NCBI RefSeq assembly: GCF_028751195.1
Contig: NZ_CP066784.1
Coordinates: 1,860,001-1,924,000, forward strand
From: Alicyclobacillus sp. ALC3
GTDB taxonomy: Bacteria > Bacillota > Bacilli > Alicyclobacillales > Alicyclobacillaceae
Length of the DNA stretch: 64,000 nt
Direction of reading: 5' to 3'
Below, piece by piece: positions 18,310 through 28,521 of the stretch. Each line of letters opens with the position of its first letter. The first letter of the stretch is position 1. The notes under the pieces are model-generated. The model searched no databases. It saw only the letters and a program-made list of their open reading frames with translations, and was not told the DNA's origin. The translations under genes and the position numbers were made by a program.

Positions 18310-18359
18310 GTGCGGTAGGGCGCCAACCAGGCAGGTCAATGCCTGGCCAGCGCCCGCAC
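18310..18359. terminator. Long imperfect hairpin between quinone oxidoreductase and EamA genes
   Basis: Blocks GTGCG, GGGCGC and CCAGGCA on the left pair with TGCCTGG, GCGCCC and CGCAC on the right, with small bulges. It follows the oxidoreductase stop on the minus strand. No T-run follows, so it may be an mRNA end-stabilising stem or weak terminator. Confidence 0.5.
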
Positions 18360-18373
18360 CAAGTGCAATTCCA

Positions 18374-19363
18374 CTAAGATACGCGCAAGACGATCTTGCC
18401 AGTGTTGGCGTTAGATGCCATATACGCGTGTGCCGCTTGAACTTCGGTCCAGTCAAAGACACGGTCGACGACTGGCTTCAACCGACCATCCGCAAAGCGC
18501 GGCAACGCAAACGCTGCAAAGTCTTGCGTCAACTGAATCTTGTACGAACGGCTGCGTGAACGTAGGGCCGTTCCGATAATCTGCAGACGGCGTCGCAGAA
18601 TTTCACCGAGGTTCAGTGTCGAAACGTCAGTGCCGCCCATCGTACCGATGACTACCAAGCGGCCATCAACGGCCAGCGAAGTAATGTTCTGTTCAAAATA
18701 GGGTTCGCCGATAAAGTCGAGGATAATGTCAACGCCGCGGCCGTCAGTCCGCTCGTGCACCCAGGAAGCGAACGGTCCGTTTTTGTAGTTCCAACCTGCC
18801 GTGGCGCCGAGTTGGATACACTGATTCAGCTTGTCCGACGATCCCGCTGTCACCATCGACGTCGCGCCCGCCTCGCGAATCAACTGGATGGCGGCGGTGC
18901 CGACTCCGCTCGCGCCAGCGTGGACAAGTATTTTGTCGTCAGCCTGCATTCCTGCCAAGCGAAACAGATTGAGATACGCCGTCAAAAACACTTCCGGTAT
19001 TGCCGCCGCCTGTTCGAAGGTCATATCGTCGGGAATGCGCATCGCCATGCCCGCCGGAACTGCGACGAGTTCAGCGTAGCCCCCGCCCGGCAACAAGGCG
19101 CAAACGCGATCACCACGTTTCCAGCCTGAAACGGCCGGCCCCGCGTGTACAACTTCCCCTGCCATCTCAAGGCCAAGGATGTCGGATGTGCCCTTAGGCG
19201 CTGGATATCCACCCATTCTCTGTAACAAATCGGCGCGATTCAGTGCCGTGGCGCGCACGCGCACCAACAGTTCGCTTTCGCCAATGACCGGATCGGGCGC
19301 CGTACCTAGCGAAAGTACTTCGGGACCGCCAAATCCGTCCATCAGTACAGCTTTCACGCGCAC
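18374..19363 (-). CDS. NAD(P)H:quinone oxidoreductase, zinc-less MDR family (PIG3-like)
   Basis: A 329-residue medium-chain dehydrogenase/reductase. The N-terminal GroES-like fold has RVRATALNRADLLQRMGGYP and LGLEMAGEVV. The Rossmann part has ILVHAGASGVGTAAIQL and VIGTMGG. The order and spacing match PIG3-like quinone oxidoreductases, and the zinc-ligand cysteines of alcohol dehydrogenases are missing. The start is GTG 19363 with GAGGGGGTGAG just upstream. It is followed after a hairpin by the EamA transporter. It probably reduces quinones or other electrophiles with NADPH. Confidence 0.88.
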   Translation of the reverse strand: MRVKAVLMDGFGGPEVLSLGTAPDPVIGESELLVRVRATALNRADLLQRMGGYPAPKGTSDILGLEMAGEVVHAGPAVSGWKRGDRVCALLPGGGYAELVAVPAGMAMRIPDDMTFEQAAAIPEVFLTAYLNLFRLAGMQADDKILVHAGASGVGTAAIQLIREAGATSMVTAGSSDKLNQCIQLGATAGWNYKNGPFASWVHERTDGRGVDIILDFIGEPYFEQNITSLAVDGRLVVIGTMGGTDVSTLNLGEILRRRLQIIGTALRSRSRSYKIQLTQDFAAFALPRFADGRLKPVVDRVFDWTEVQAAHAYMASNANTGKIVLRVS

Positions 19364-19524
19364 CTCACCCCCTCATGTTGTTCAAGACAACGATACACGC
19401 CCCTAAGAAACGCCGCAAGTGAGGGTCCACGGTCGAACAGTGATTTTCCACTCGACAGTCATCAGGTACAATGAACACATTAACGTGGGCCTCAGAACCA
19501 CGCATGCTCTAGAGAGGACTTTCC

Positions 19525-20124
19525 ATGCTGTCACACCTGCACACCTGGTACCACCTCATCTCTCACGGTGGCTCGGCTGCCGCTGTCATTGGCTTCATCC
19601 TCATCGTGATTGTCTCGTTTCTTCCCGTCCTGCCGATCCCGCTGATTGCCGCGGCAGTCGGCGCGGTTGACCCGCTGCCCCTCGCCATTGTGTCCACCTG
19701 GTTGGGCGCGTGCGCAGGTGCGCTTGCGAAGTTTTTTCTTGAACGCCTGGTCTTGCGCAGACCCGTCCATCACTGGCTCGGACGCTATCGCGCGTGGCAG
19801 TCCGTGGTCGCGTACGTCGAGCGCCACGGCTTTTACGCTGTGTTAGTGACTCGGCTCATCCCGGTCTTCCCCTCCTCTGTCGTCAACACTGCCGGAGCCG
19901 TGACAGGCATTTCGAAGTCGCAGTTTGTGATTGCCACGCTCATCGGCAAACTCCCCACGATGGTGGTGTTTACAGTGGCCGGTTCACAGCTGACGACGCA
20001 CTTTTGGGGCACCATGGCGTGGCTGACCGTCTACGGCGTCGCCGTCGCTGGCGCTGTCTGGTGGCTGCAGCGCGTGCTGCGCTCGCGCGTTTCTGACGGT
20101 CGCGGCGAGGAACCGGAGGGCTGA
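19525..20124 (+). CDS. TVP38/TMEM64 (VTT domain) membrane protein
   Basis: A 199-residue membrane protein of the VTT/DedA superfamily. Hydrophobic segments cover about residues 19-40, 46-70 and 125-185. The central family block is RHGFYAVLVTRLIPVFPSSVVNTAGAV, with the conserved Arg and Pro, followed by FVIATLIGKLP. Members move or redistribute lipids such as undecaprenyl phosphate or phosphatidylethanolamine across membranes. ATG 19525 has AGAGAGGA upstream. The MFS gene that follows starts after five bases, so the two are cotranscribed. Confidence 0.85.
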   Translation: MLSHLHTWYHLISHGGSAAAVIGFILIVIVSFLPVLPIPLIAAAVGAVDPLPLAIVSTWLGACAGALAKFFLERLVLRRPVHHWLGRYRAWQSVVAYVERHGFYAVLVTRLIPVFPSSVVNTAGAVTGISKSQFVIATLIGKLPTMVVFTVAGSQLTTHFWGTMAWLTVYGVAVAGAVWWLQRVLRSRVSDGRGEEPEG

Positions 20125-20129
20125 CACAA

Positions 20130-21371
20130 ATGACACTGTGGAAGCACCGCGATTTTCTGAAACTGTGGAGCGGGCAGACCGTGTCAGAAATCGGATCACG
20201 CATCACCCGCGAAGGTCTCCCCATGCTCGCCGTCCTTTCGATGGGCGTCACGCCGTTGTCGATGAGCGGCCTTAGCCTTGCGACGAAGCTTCCTGCAGCG
20301 GCGTTCGGTCTGTTCATCGGCGTCATCGTCGACCGATTCGCGCGACGCCCACTGATGCTTGCGGCTGACGTACTGCGAGCTTGTCTGCTGCTGCTCGTCC
20401 CTGTGCTCGCTCTCACCGGCCATCTTCACTTATGGGTGCTCTATGCTGTGGCGGGTTGCTCCAGCATTTTGTCGCTTCTGTTCGATGTCTCCTATCAAGC
20501 CTATGTACCTTGGCTGATTGGCCGCGACCGGCTAGTCGAAGGCAACACTAAGCTCAGTGTGACCGCGTCCTTCGCTGAAGCTGTCGGTCCCGGATTGACC
20601 GGGTTGCTCGTACAGGCTTTAACGGCACCAATTGCGGTCGGAATTGACGCGCTCAGCTACCTGTTCTCTGCAAGTTCGCTGATCAGCGTGCGAGGGCGGG
20701 AACACAGGCCGGAACGTCACGTTCACGCCTTACAACAGCCGTTGCGTCAGGAGTTTGTAGAGGGCTTACGGGTGATTGGCAACAACCGCGTACTTTTCGC
20801 TCTGACCGGAGCGATGGCGACATACGGGTTCGCCAGCAGCGCCATCTTCGTGCTCGACACGCTGTACGCACTACGGACTCTCGGGCTTTCACCGTTTTGG
20901 TTCGGCGTCACAGTCACCATGGGAGGCTTCGGCTCGCTGCTCGGTGCGGCGGTCGCAGGCCGTACCGCCAAGCGCTTTGGGCTTGGCCGCACGATGGTTG
21001 TCTCGCTGTTTGTACAAGCTTCAGCCGGCGGCTTCTGGTTGCTCGCTGGCGGCCCCATTTGGCGGTCAGTCGCCTGCCTGTTCGCTGCCCAGCTGATTGG
21101 CGACACAGCTGGCACGATGTACGAAATTTTCGATACGACACTGCGCCAAACGCTGACAAGCGATCACCTGCTAGGACGGGTCAACGCGACCATGCGAGGC
21201 CTGGATATTGGCATGACGGCCCTCGGGACGCTGGGGGCGGGCCTAGTCGGCCAGGCCATCGGGATTCGCTCGACCATGGGACTTGCCGTCGCAGGCATGC
21301 TGCTCTCTGGGCTGTGGGTGCTCTACTCGCCAGTCCGACGTCTCGTCAAAATGCCACAGGCCACAGGCTGA
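20130..21371 (+). CDS. MFS transporter (DHA3-like exporter)
   Basis: A 413-residue transporter with about 12 helices. The start MTLWKHRDFLKLWSGQTVSEIG is characteristic of DHA3-family drug and siderophore exporters. The loop after helix 2 has GVIVDRFARRPLML, the motif A equivalent. The ATG is ten bases after GGAGGG, which lies in the end of the VTT gene. The substrate is unknown; macrolide or siderophore export is the family precedent. Confidence 0.88.
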   Translation: MTLWKHRDFLKLWSGQTVSEIGSRITREGLPMLAVLSMGVTPLSMSGLSLATKLPAAAFGLFIGVIVDRFARRPLMLAADVLRACLLLLVPVLALTGHLHLWVLYAVAGCSSILSLLFDVSYQAYVPWLIGRDRLVEGNTKLSVTASFAEAVGPGLTGLLVQALTAPIAVGIDALSYLFSASSLISVRGREHRPERHVHALQQPLRQEFVEGLRVIGNNRVLFALTGAMATYGFASSAIFVLDTLYALRTLGLSPFWFGVTVTMGGFGSLLGAAVAGRTAKRFGLGRTMVVSLFVQASAGGFWLLAGGPIWRSVACLFAAQLIGDTAGTMYEIFDTTLRQTLTSDHLLGRVNATMRGLDIGMTALGTLGAGLVGQAIGIRSTMGLAVAGMLLSGLWVLYSPVRRLVKMPQATG

Positions 21372-21385
21372 CGCCTCGTGACGAG

Positions 21386-21447
21386 CGGGGAGGCCATGCG
21401 CGACGTGTGGGCGGGGAGGCCATGCGTGACGTGTGGGCGGGGAGGCG
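21386..21447. repeat. 26-bp direct repeat, just over two copies
   Basis: A unit with GCGGGGAGGCCATGCG and GACGTGTGG is repeated with one base changed, directly after the MFS stop and before the convergent SirB gene. Confidence 0.85.
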
Positions 21448-21551
21448 ACAGACCCGTAAGCCTCGTTGACGCGTTTAGCGACATAATCGACACGTTCAGC
21501 AGCGCGATCACGCCACTTCAACGCGCGTAGCTCCACGCCTCCACGCCTCCT

Positions 21552-22463
21552 CTACTCGTCCCACTTGCTGCGCACCGTCGTCGCCACCAACTCTTGCCCT
21601 GGCCGACCGGAGCCGAAGGCGAACGCCAGCGCGCGGCATGCGACACGCTCGACGAGCCCAGGATGGCAGCCCAGGTGGTCCGCCATCGTCAGGCACACGC
21701 CGTCGGGTAGAGCGCCAAGCAACTGGCCATGCAACGCCCGCACCAGCCGACCCGTGAACCACAGATACGGCAGCGCGACCACGCGTTGCAGGCGACTGGA
21801 CCGAGCCAGTAGCTCCCGCGCGGCAGCGTGCACGTCAGGGCCCGGTCCCGCCAAGAAGGCCGAGGCCCAGTTGCCAATTCCGGACGTACGCGCAACCACC
21901 GCAGCGACTGCCGCAGCAACCGCAAGTGCATCCGCGCGAGCTGCAGGGTCTGTGCCGCCGCGCCCGACGAAGAGGAGTGCAGCGCCATCGTTTGCCACCA
22001 CGTTGTGCCCCTGTACACCAGTCGGCAGCCTAGCGCCCGCGTGGGCAAATTGCCCATCGCCCGCCATCACGACTGCCTGCACGCGGGCAGCAGCAACTTC
22101 GATGAACACTTCGTCTTGGCCAATCGGCGGCACTACGTCAACAGGAAGATGGACGCCTGAGCGCCGCGCTTGGTCAATCAGCCCGGGGATGTCTTGCTTG
22201 GCATGGCCCGCCTCGAACAGCAACAGGGGCACTAGCACGACGCGTTCGACCCCCGCCTCGGCACAGGCGGCGAGGGTCGTGGGTACATCGGGATCGCAAA
22301 GTTCGAGGAAAGCCCGCTCCACGCACAGTTCCCCTGGCGCGAGGCCAAATTGGGGCGAACGCGCCAGGATGACCCGGTTCACCTCGTCGCAAAAACGGTG
22401 AAACTCGGACACGCCCGCGGTGTCGCGGGTGCCGTGACTGAGGAGGACAATCGCCGTGATCAC
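21552..22463 (-). CDS. Sirohydrochlorin ferrochelatase, two-domain CbiX/SirB
   Basis: A 303-residue chelatase with two tandem CbiX-type domains. The first has IVLLSHGTRD with the catalytic His, and LVPLLLFEAGHAKQDIP with the second His. The second domain starts LLFVGRGGTDPAARADA and later has ALPYLWFTGRLVRALHG. This long form inserts iron (or cobalt) into sirohydrochlorin. GTG 22463 overlaps the stop of the SUMT-HemD gene as GTGA, so it is the last gene of the sulfate-assimilation operon. It supplies siroheme for the sulfite reductase encoded two genes upstream. Confidence 0.9.
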   Translation of the reverse strand: MITAIVLLSHGTRDTAGVSEFHRFCDEVNRVILARSPQFGLAPGELCVERAFLELCDPDVPTTLAACAEAGVERVVLVPLLLFEAGHAKQDIPGLIDQARRSGVHLPVDVVPPIGQDEVFIEVAAARVQAVVMAGDGQFAHAGARLPTGVQGHNVVANDGAALLFVGRGGTDPAARADALAVAAAVAAVVARTSGIGNWASAFLAGPGPDVHAAARELLARSSRLQRVVALPYLWFTGRLVRALHGQLLGALPDGVCLTMADHLGCHPGLVERVACRALAFAFGSGRPGQELVATTVRSKWDE

Positions 22464-23914
22464 GCACGTCCACCCACCGCGACCGGACTCAGGCCGTACC
22501 CTGGCCGTGTCTGGTTCGCGCCGAGCATTTCGCTCACGCCGTGCCAGCAGAGCGCCGCACAGAGATCCACTTTTGACGGCAAACTGCACCCCAGGTTGCT
22601 TGCGGCCCGTGTCAAGCTATTCCACGCGATCTCGGATGTCACCCAGACCGCGTCCACATCTCCGGTGCTGAGCACTTCCGCGACGTGGCGCGGCAGGGTA
22701 AAACCTTCTGCGTAAGCCGACGTATCAGCCGAGTCCGACAGGGCAGCATCCGGGATGAGCCCGAGCGAGAGCAGCACCTTGGCGGCGGTCGGCGTTGCCG
22801 CCAGCGTGACGCCAGCCAGGCGCCGCACGTCCGCCCCGGTCTCGGCCCACCGCCGGAAAAACAGCGCGGCGTCGAGGGCAGTCGCAAAGGACAGCCGACG
22901 CTCGCTGGTCTCGCTGGTCTCGCTGGTCGCCGAGCTCTGTCCGCTCGCCCGCGACAGCTTCGCTGCCAGCCCAACCTCAGCCGCCATTACGCCATGCTCA
23001 CCCATCACCAGCGACACATCCGCTGCGACCGCGCCGTCGTTCACCATCGCTTCTCGCTCGGACGAAAACGTGACGAACTCCGCGCCGAGCGACTCCAACA
23101 GTTCGCCGGCTTGCGTGGCCTCGTGCTCCGTCTCGACAGCGAGGACGACTCTCTTCCCATGCAGTGAACGTTCTGTCACCCATGCGATGTCTGCGTGCAT
23201 CAGGGCCGTCTCGCCAATGACAATCACGGCCGGTGCACCGAGGCCAGCCGACTCCACTTCGCAAGCGAGCGTGCCAAGTGTCGCGTGGACACTGCGCTGC
23301 ATTGCGCGAGTACCCCACTGCACGGCGGCAGCAGGCAGGTCCACCGACACCCCACTGGCCGTGAGCACTGCTGCAATCTCGCGAAGGCGTCCCATGCCCA
23401 TCAGCACGACGAGCGTGCCCCCAAGGCGCAGCAGGTCGACACATGCGGTGACGTCCGGGACCGTCAAATCCCCAGACTGCCCGGTCACAACCGCGAAGCC
23501 GCAAGATATGCCGCGAGCTGTCAGCGGGATGCCGGCGTAGGCCGGAACCGAAACAGCCGACGTGACACCGGGCACCACTTCAAACGTCACGCCGTGGCGG
23601 CCCATCCACTGCGCCTCCTCACCGCCGCGTCCGAAGACAAACGGATCGCCACCTTTGAGGCGTACGACCGTTTCGTGGCGCCCAGCGAGATCGACCAGCA
23701 ACTCTTGAATCGCCTCCTGGGTCAGCGCGTGCCGGCCTGGGGACTTCCCGACATACACCTGCTCTGCCTGTCGCGGGACGAAGTCGAGCAACCGCGGGGA
23801 GATGAGGCGGTCGTACACCACAGCGTCAGCTGCGGACAAGAGGCGTCGACCGCGCGTCGTCAACAGGCCGGCGTCGCCCGGTCCCGCACCAACGAGGTAG
23901 ACGCGACCGGTCAT
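22460..23914 (-). CDS. Fused uroporphyrinogen-III C-methyltransferase and uroporphyrinogen-III synthase
   Basis: A 484-residue fusion. Residues 1 to about 250 are SUMT (CobA/SirA), with [41 protein letters not shown] and [19 protein letters not shown]. The remainder is a divergent HemD-like domain, starting at [25 protein letters not shown]. Ser-Glu-Thr repeats near residue 330 come from a 9-bp DNA repeat. It methylates uroporphyrinogen III to precorrin-2 for siroheme. It overlaps its operon neighbours by four bases on each side. The HemD half is weakly conserved, so its activity is less certain. Confidence 0.9.
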   Translation of the reverse strand: MTGRVYLVGAGPGDAGLLTTRGRRLLSAADAVVYDRLISPRLLDFVPRQAEQVYVGKSPGRHALTQEAIQELLVDLAGRHETVVRLKGGDPFVFGRGGEEAQWMGRHGVTFEVVPGVTSAVSVPAYAGIPLTARGISCGFAVVTGQSGDLTVPDVTACVDLLRLGGTLVVLMGMGRLREIAAVLTASGVSVDLPAAAVQWGTRAMQRSVHATLGTLACEVESAGLGAPAVIVIGETALMHADIAWVTERSLHGKRVVLAVETEHEATQAGELLESLGAEFVTFSSEREAMVNDGAVAADVSLVMGEHGVMAAEVGLAAKLSRASGQSSATSETSETSERRLSFATALDAALFFRRWAETGADVRRLAGVTLAATPTAAKVLLSLGLIPDAALSDSADTSAYAEGFTLPRHVAEVLSTGDVDAVWVTSEIAWNSLTRAASNLGCSLPSKVDLCAALCWHGVSEMLGANQTRPGYGLSPVAVGGRA

Positions 23915-25671
23915 CGGAACCGCTCCAACCCGACCCGCTCACAGTAGTCGCCAAACCGCTCGCCAGCCTGTCGCTCATCGGCGTATGCAGCCACAACGGG
24001 GCGCACCGTGTTCGCCAACTCTTCCAGCGGCACAAGTTCGCGATAGAGTTGGTTGATGCGGGTTCCGAGCACATCCCCTGCGAGCATGACGTCGTACTTG
24101 CCCATCGAGCGGCCGACAAACGCGATGTCCGCGACATACGGGCGAGCGCATCCGTTCGGGCAGCCCGTCATGCGAATGCTGATGGGCTCATCCAAAATGC
24201 CAAACTCTGCGAACATCTCTTCAAACTTCGGGAGGACTTGTGGCAGCACGCGCTCCGACTCCGTCGTCGCAAGTCCACAGGTGGGCAGTGCGACGCAGGC
24301 CATCGCGTGCAGCTCCACCTTCGACAGTTCGCTTGGCAAGGCGACTCCAGCCGTTTGCAGACGAGCTTCAATCGCGACTCGGTCGGCCTCAGTCAAACCG
24401 GAGAAGATGAGGTTTTGCTGCGGCGTCAGATGCACAGTCGGCGAAAACTCGCGTACAATATCGCGCAGTGTCGACTTGAGCTTGCGATGCGGTAAGTCGG
24501 CAATGCGACCGCTCGGAATGTAGAGGCCGAGGTAGCCATGTCCATGATTGTCTGAGTGCCAGCCAAAGTGGTCGTCGGATGAAGTCCAAACAAGGTCTCG
24601 CGGCGGCGTTAAGGTGCGGCCGAGGCGCGACTCCAGTTCCGCGATGAACCAGTCCATACCTTTCGCGTCCAGCAGGTACTTGAAGCGCGCAAAACGCCGC
24701 TCGGACCGATTGCCGTAGTCGCGTTGAATGCCGACAATCGCCGTACAAGTCTCGACAAGCTCTGCGCGGGTGACAAACATCAGCGGTGTGGCAAGCCTTG
24801 GGTAGGTCTCTTTGACGCTTGCGGTCCGGCCCATACCGCCTCCAACCAGGACGGTGTAACCCTCTACCTTATCCCCCTGCCTGTGCGCGACCAGCCCGAT
24901 GTCGTTGGCGTAGACGTCGATGCAGTTGTCGCCTTCGGGCGCAATGGCAAACTTGAACTTGCGCGGCAAGTAGGTCTCTCCATAAAACGGCTCTTCCTCC
25001 ACGTCCGGTGTAACCTTCTCATCATCTAGCCAAATCTCGTGGTAGGCGTTTGTCTTTGCGCCAAAGCGGTCGACGAGCGCATCGAGGTCACTTTGCATCT
25101 GTCGATGGTAGAGGTCGTCGACAGGCTCTGGGCAGGTGTTGATGTTGCGCACTTGGTCACCACAACCGCCAAGTGTCGTGACGAGAGCGCTGTGAATGTC
25201 GGCGATGGTCGACTTCAGGTTGCCCTTCAGAATCCCGTGCAACTGGAAGGTCTGGCGTGTCGTGATACGCAAGGAGCCGCCGCCGTAAACGTCCGAGATT
25301 TGGTCGAACACCAGGTACTGCATAGCCGTCAGCTTGCCGCCGGGAATGCGCGCCCGAACCATCATGCTGTACGCTTTGTCTTTCCCTTCTTTGCGCAACT
25401 TTGCGCGAAGGTCGCGGTCGTCCTGCTGGTAGACGCCGTGAAACTTGAGCACCTGCACGTTGTCTTCCTCAAATTTGTGTGATCCGTCGATCAGCGCCTC
25501 AGTGATTGTTCCTCGCAGTTGTCGACTGTTTCGTTTGATTGTTTCCACTTTTGACTCTTCGGGGGACCGCACAGGCGGTGCATCTGCACCGCCTGCCGTG
25601 GCCACCGTCCCTTTGCTCGACACCCGTTCCGTCGCTTCGCCTGCACTGTCGATCTCGCTCTTATGACTCAA
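23911..25671 (-). CDS. cysI: Assimilatory sulfite reductase hemoprotein (CysI-like)
   Basis: A 586-residue siroheme/[4Fe-4S] enzyme that reduces sulfite to sulfide. The siroheme-binding segment [15 protein letters not shown] is present. The iron-sulfur ligands are Cys-x5-Cys in CVALPTC and Cys-x3-Cys in CPNGC, the last supplying the bridging thiolate. The N-terminal 35 residues are low-complexity. The start is TTG 25671, with GGAGGTG seven bases upstream, inside the end of sat. No flavoprotein CysJ gene is nearby, so the electron donor (flavoprotein or ferredoxin) is unknown. The end overlaps the SUMT-HemD start by four bases. Confidence 0.93.
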   Translation of the reverse strand: MSHKSEIDSAGEATERVSSKGTVATAGGADAPPVRSPEESKVETIKRNSRQLRGTITEALIDGSHKFEEDNVQVLKFHGVYQQDDRDLRAKLRKEGKDKAYSMMVRARIPGGKLTAMQYLVFDQISDVYGGGSLRITTRQTFQLHGILKGNLKSTIADIHSALVTTLGGCGDQVRNINTCPEPVDDLYHRQMQSDLDALVDRFGAKTNAYHEIWLDDEKVTPDVEEEPFYGETYLPRKFKFAIAPEGDNCIDVYANDIGLVAHRQGDKVEGYTVLVGGGMGRTASVKETYPRLATPLMFVTRAELVETCTAIVGIQRDYGNRSERRFARFKYLLDAKGMDWFIAELESRLGRTLTPPRDLVWTSSDDHFGWHSDNHGHGYLGLYIPSGRIADLPHRKLKSTLRDIVREFSPTVHLTPQQNLIFSGLTEADRVAIEARLQTAGVALPSELSKVELHAMACVALPTCGLATTESERVLPQVLPKFEEMFAEFGILDEPISIRMTGCPNGCARPYVADIAFVGRSMGKYDVMLAGDVLGTRINQLYRELVPLEELANTVRPVVAAYADERQAGERFGDYCERVGLERFR

Positions 25672-26836
25672 CAGGTTTCACCTCCGCGAGCCCGGCTACG
25701 AGGACGTCCGCGACTTCCGGGCGGGTGAACTTCGGCGACGGCCGCTCGCCGCTGCGCAGAATCGCTCTCACCTTCGTGCCAGAGAGGATATAGCGGTCTT
25801 CGCTGCTGTGCGGACAGGTCTTCTCTGACGCCATCCCGTCACACTTCTCGCAGTAAAAACTGTTTTCAAAGAACATTGGTGCGATACCAAGTTCTTCTGG
25901 AGAAAAATTCGAGAAGATCTTTTGTGCGTCGTACGTCCCGTAGTAACTGCCTACACCAGCGTGGTCGCGACCGACGATGAAGTGCGTGCAGCCGTAGTTC
26001 TTGCGCACCATTGCGTGGAAGACTGCTTCGCGCGGTCCGGCGTAGCGCATCGCGGCCGGGTACGCGGCGAAAAACACGCGGTCTTTCGGGTAATATTTGG
26101 CGAGCAGTACCTTGTAACTCTTCATGCGCACATCGGCCGGTATGTCGTCAGATTTGGTCTGTCCCACCAGCGGGTTCAGGAACAGCGCATCGACAGTCTC
26201 CAGCGCGCACTTCTGAATGTACTCGTGCGCCCGGTGCACAGGGTTACGCGTCTGAAAACCGACCACCGTCTTCCAGCCTTTTTCTTGGAAGATCTCCCGA
26301 GTCTGTGCCGGGTCGTAGTAGCTCTCGGCGAACTGTTCATGCTGTTGGCGGCGCAAAAGCGTGATCGGCCCGGCTACGCACCAAGGGTCGCGAGCGAAGA
26401 CGCGGGCGACACCTGGGTGCTCCAGTTCCGTCGTGCCAAAGGTCGCCGCCGACTCCCGTTCCGGGTCGCCTTTGAATACCTCTGTCACTTCGATCGTCCC
26501 GTAGATGTTGCCGTCTTCCGCCACCAGCGCCACATGCTGCCCGAGCGACAGTGTCTTTGCAGTCTCTTCACTGACTGGCAAGAGGATGGGAACTGTCCAC
26601 ACGGCGCCAGAAGGCAGCCGCATCGTGTCGAGGACGCTCTCCCACTCCGCCTTGTTCATGAAACCGGACAAAGGCGAAAATGCGCCAATACCGATTAACT
26701 CTAGGTCGGACAGTGTCCACGCCGAAATCGGCAGTCTGGGCCACTGTTCGGCTTCGCGCAACTTCTCCGTGGCCTCCGCCCCCGTTACCCAGCGGTTGAT
26801 TAGCGTTCCTCCATGCGGTGTCGACAAACCTGCCAA
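25661..26836 (-). CDS. sat: Sulfate adenylyltransferase (ATP sulfurylase)
   Basis: A 391-residue enzyme forming APS from sulfate and ATP. The catalytic motifs are [12 protein letters not shown] and [28 protein letters not shown] is the small zinc-like cysteine cluster found in bacterial Sat proteins. TTG 26836 is chosen because AAAGGAGG lies eight bases upstream and the N-terminus [16 protein letters not shown] matches the family. An ATG at 26899 would add 21 residues with no ribosome site. It is the second gene of the sulfate-assimilation operon and lacks a fused APS kinase. Confidence 0.95.
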   Translation of the reverse strand: MAGLSTPHGGTLINRWVTGAEATEKLREAEQWPRLPISAWTLSDLELIGIGAFSPLSGFMNKAEWESVLDTMRLPSGAVWTVPILLPVSEETAKTLSLGQHVALVAEDGNIYGTIEVTEVFKGDPERESAATFGTTELEHPGVARVFARDPWCVAGPITLLRRQQHEQFAESYYDPAQTREIFQEKGWKTVVGFQTRNPVHRAHEYIQKCALETVDALFLNPLVGQTKSDDIPADVRMKSYKVLLAKYYPKDRVFFAAYPAAMRYAGPREAVFHAMVRKNYGCTHFIVGRDHAGVGSYYGTYDAQKIFSNFSPEELGIAPMFFENSFYCEKCDGMASEKTCPHSSEDRYILSGTKVRAILRSGERPSPKFTRPEVADVLVAGLAEVKPVES

Positions 26837-26942
26837 ACCAATGTCCTCCTTTGTAATCAGCGCAGCCCACGCATAGAGCGCGGCGCACTGTTCATCCATG
26901 TTTTCGGTTCAAGAATTCGATTCGGACTAGACGGGTTCGCCC

Positions 26943-27650
26943 TTACTTATGCAAACCGCACTCTGTCTTCTCAAAACCAGCCCAACGTCCGCTGCGGGGG
27001 TCTTGCCCAGGCTTGACTGGCTTCGTGCAGTGCAGGCAGCCGATGCTCGGATACCCTTGGTCGTGTAGCGGGTTATACGGGACATCGTTCGCGTGGATAT
27101 AGTCCCACACATCGTCGGAAGTCCAAGCGGCAAGCGGGTTGGTTTTGACGAGACTGAACTTTTGGTCCCACTCGACAACCTTTGCATTCGCACGCGTCGG
27201 CGCCTGGTCACGGCGAATCCCCGTAATCCACCCGTCAAACGAAGCAAGTGCGCGCTCAAGCGGTTCTACTTTGCGCACGAAACAGCACTGATTTGGATCA
27301 CGCGCCCACAGTTTGTCTCCATACTGCTGTGTTTGCTCCGGAAGACTCAGGCGTGACTTGACCTGAATCAAGTTCGGCAACCCGTATTTCGCGACTGAGC
27401 GGTCGCGCAGTGCGTAGGTTTCCGCAAATAGGACATCGGTATCAATATAGAACACTGAGCCCTCCGGGTCTACTTTCATCCACATGTCGACAAGTACCAT
27501 GTCTTCCGCACCGAAGCTGCACGCCAATGCAACGTTCGGGACTCGTTCCTTAATCACATGCAAAATTTCGAGTGGGTCAGACCCATCCAGCGTACTGGCC
27601 AGGTACTCGATCTCCGCCTGTGTCAAGGTGCTCTCCAGAACTTCACTCAC
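26943..27650 (-). CDS. cysH: Thioredoxin-dependent APS reductase
   Basis: A 235-residue CysH-family reductase. The PP-loop is in VALACSFGAEDM. The [4Fe-4S] cysteines, present in APS-reducing but not PAPS-reducing members, appear as QCCFVRK and GCLHCT, and the catalytic ECGLHK motif lies at the C-terminus. This fits APS as the substrate and explains why no APS kinase is encoded here. GTG 27650 has AGGTGG six bases upstream; two further GTG codons lie just before it. It is the promoter-proximal gene of the operon. Confidence 0.93.
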   Translation of the reverse strand: MSEVLESTLTQAEIEYLASTLDGSDPLEILHVIKERVPNVALACSFGAEDMVLVDMWMKVDPEGSVFYIDTDVLFAETYALRDRSVAKYGLPNLIQVKSRLSLPEQTQQYGDKLWARDPNQCCFVRKVEPLERALASFDGWITGIRRDQAPTRANAKVVEWDQKFSLVKTNPLAAWTSDDVWDYIHANDVPYNPLHDQGYPSIGCLHCTKPVKPGQDPRSGRWAGFEKTECGLHK

Positions 27651-27698
27651 ACACAACACCACCTATTCCGAGCTGTTTAATGTGTTTTAAGTTTCTTT

Positions 27699-27727
27699 AG
27701 TTTACTCAATCGCGCAGTGCGCGTCAA
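27699..27727 (-). promoter_or_regulatory. Sigma-A-type promoter of the sulfate-assimilation operon
   Basis: On the minus strand TTGACG (27727-27722) and TAAACT (27704-27699) are separated by 17 bases, about 49 bases before the cysH start. I looked for a SAM (S-box) riboswitch in the leader and saw none. Confidence 0.65.
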
Positions 27728-27984
27728 TGGAGAATCGGTAATATGAGTGCACCGTCTCCGCAGCACGCCAATTGTCCACGACGGTTTTTGGCGCGCGACA
27801 GTTTATGACGCAATTCTGTAAGTTGTCACCACCAAACGGTGTTTGCGCCTGATTCTGTGGAACCAGAGCTGCTCCTGCCTGGCCTTTCGAGGCTAACGAC
27901 TTCCACCGAGGTGTTTGCGCACCCCTTGTCCACCTTGCGAATTCATTGTACGCTAGCGTCAGTAGGCGAAACGGGGTGCACAGG

Positions 27985-28521
27985 GTGGGACACCTGCTAC
28001 GGTATACAATCTGCTTTATACGATGTGGGGAAAGTGTCCTAATGCTAAACCGCAACCGAGCACCGAACATGGGGCTGTGGAACGGCGTGGGGGGAAAGTT
28101 GGAACCGACGGAAACGCCTCTGGAGGGAGTGCTTCGCGAGGTCCGCGAAGAGACAGGACTGCACCTTGAGAAGGCAGACTTTTCAGGTATTGTCACTTGG
28201 AACACTGGCGGGTCTGGGCGAGCCGGGATGTACGCATTTATGTCAGAGGTTGAGTCCCACATGCAGTGGTCTGGCGTGACACAGACACGGGAAGGGCTCT
28301 TGGAGTGGAAACCCAGTGACTGGGTCTTGCACCCGGACAACCACGGTGTTCCGGCGCACGTGTCTCGTTTCCTCACTCAAATGCTTCGCGATCGGTCGTG
28401 TTACGAGCACAAGTGCGAGTTCGAGGGCACACGCTTGGCCGGCTACACCATAGTTCCACTTGCTGAAGAGTTTTATCGGGAACACCGACTCCTCGCCGTC
28501 AGCGCCCGCGCACTGCGTTAA
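27985..28521 (+). CDS. NUDIX hydrolase, MutT/8-oxo-dGTPase-like
   Basis: A protein of about 178 residues starting GHLLRYTICFIRCGESVLMLNR after the initiator. It has a complete NUDIX box, GGKLEPTETPLEGVLREVREETGL, at about residues 36-59. NRAPNMGLWNGVGGKL is the context seen in MutT-like 8-oxo-dGTP diphosphatases and related enzymes. The start is uncertain: GTG 27985 fits the family N-terminus, and GTG 27976 or ATG 27946 are alternatives. The last about 45 residues extend beyond the fold. Its stop overlaps that of the convergent GNAT gene by four bases. Confidence 0.83.
   Translation: MGHLLRYTICFIRCGESVLMLNRNRAPNMGLWNGVGGKLEPTETPLEGVLREVREETGLHLEKADFSGIVTWNTGGSGRAGMYAFMSEVESHMQWSGVTQTREGLLEWKPSDWVLHPDNHGVPAHVSRFLTQMLRDRSCYEHKCEFEGTRLAGYTIVPLAEEFYREHRLLAVSARALR

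Noticed and set aside
27651..27984. S-box or other sulfur riboswitch upstream of cysH
   Set aside because: No recognisable SAM riboswitch core or terminator/antiterminator pair was seen; only a plain promoter.
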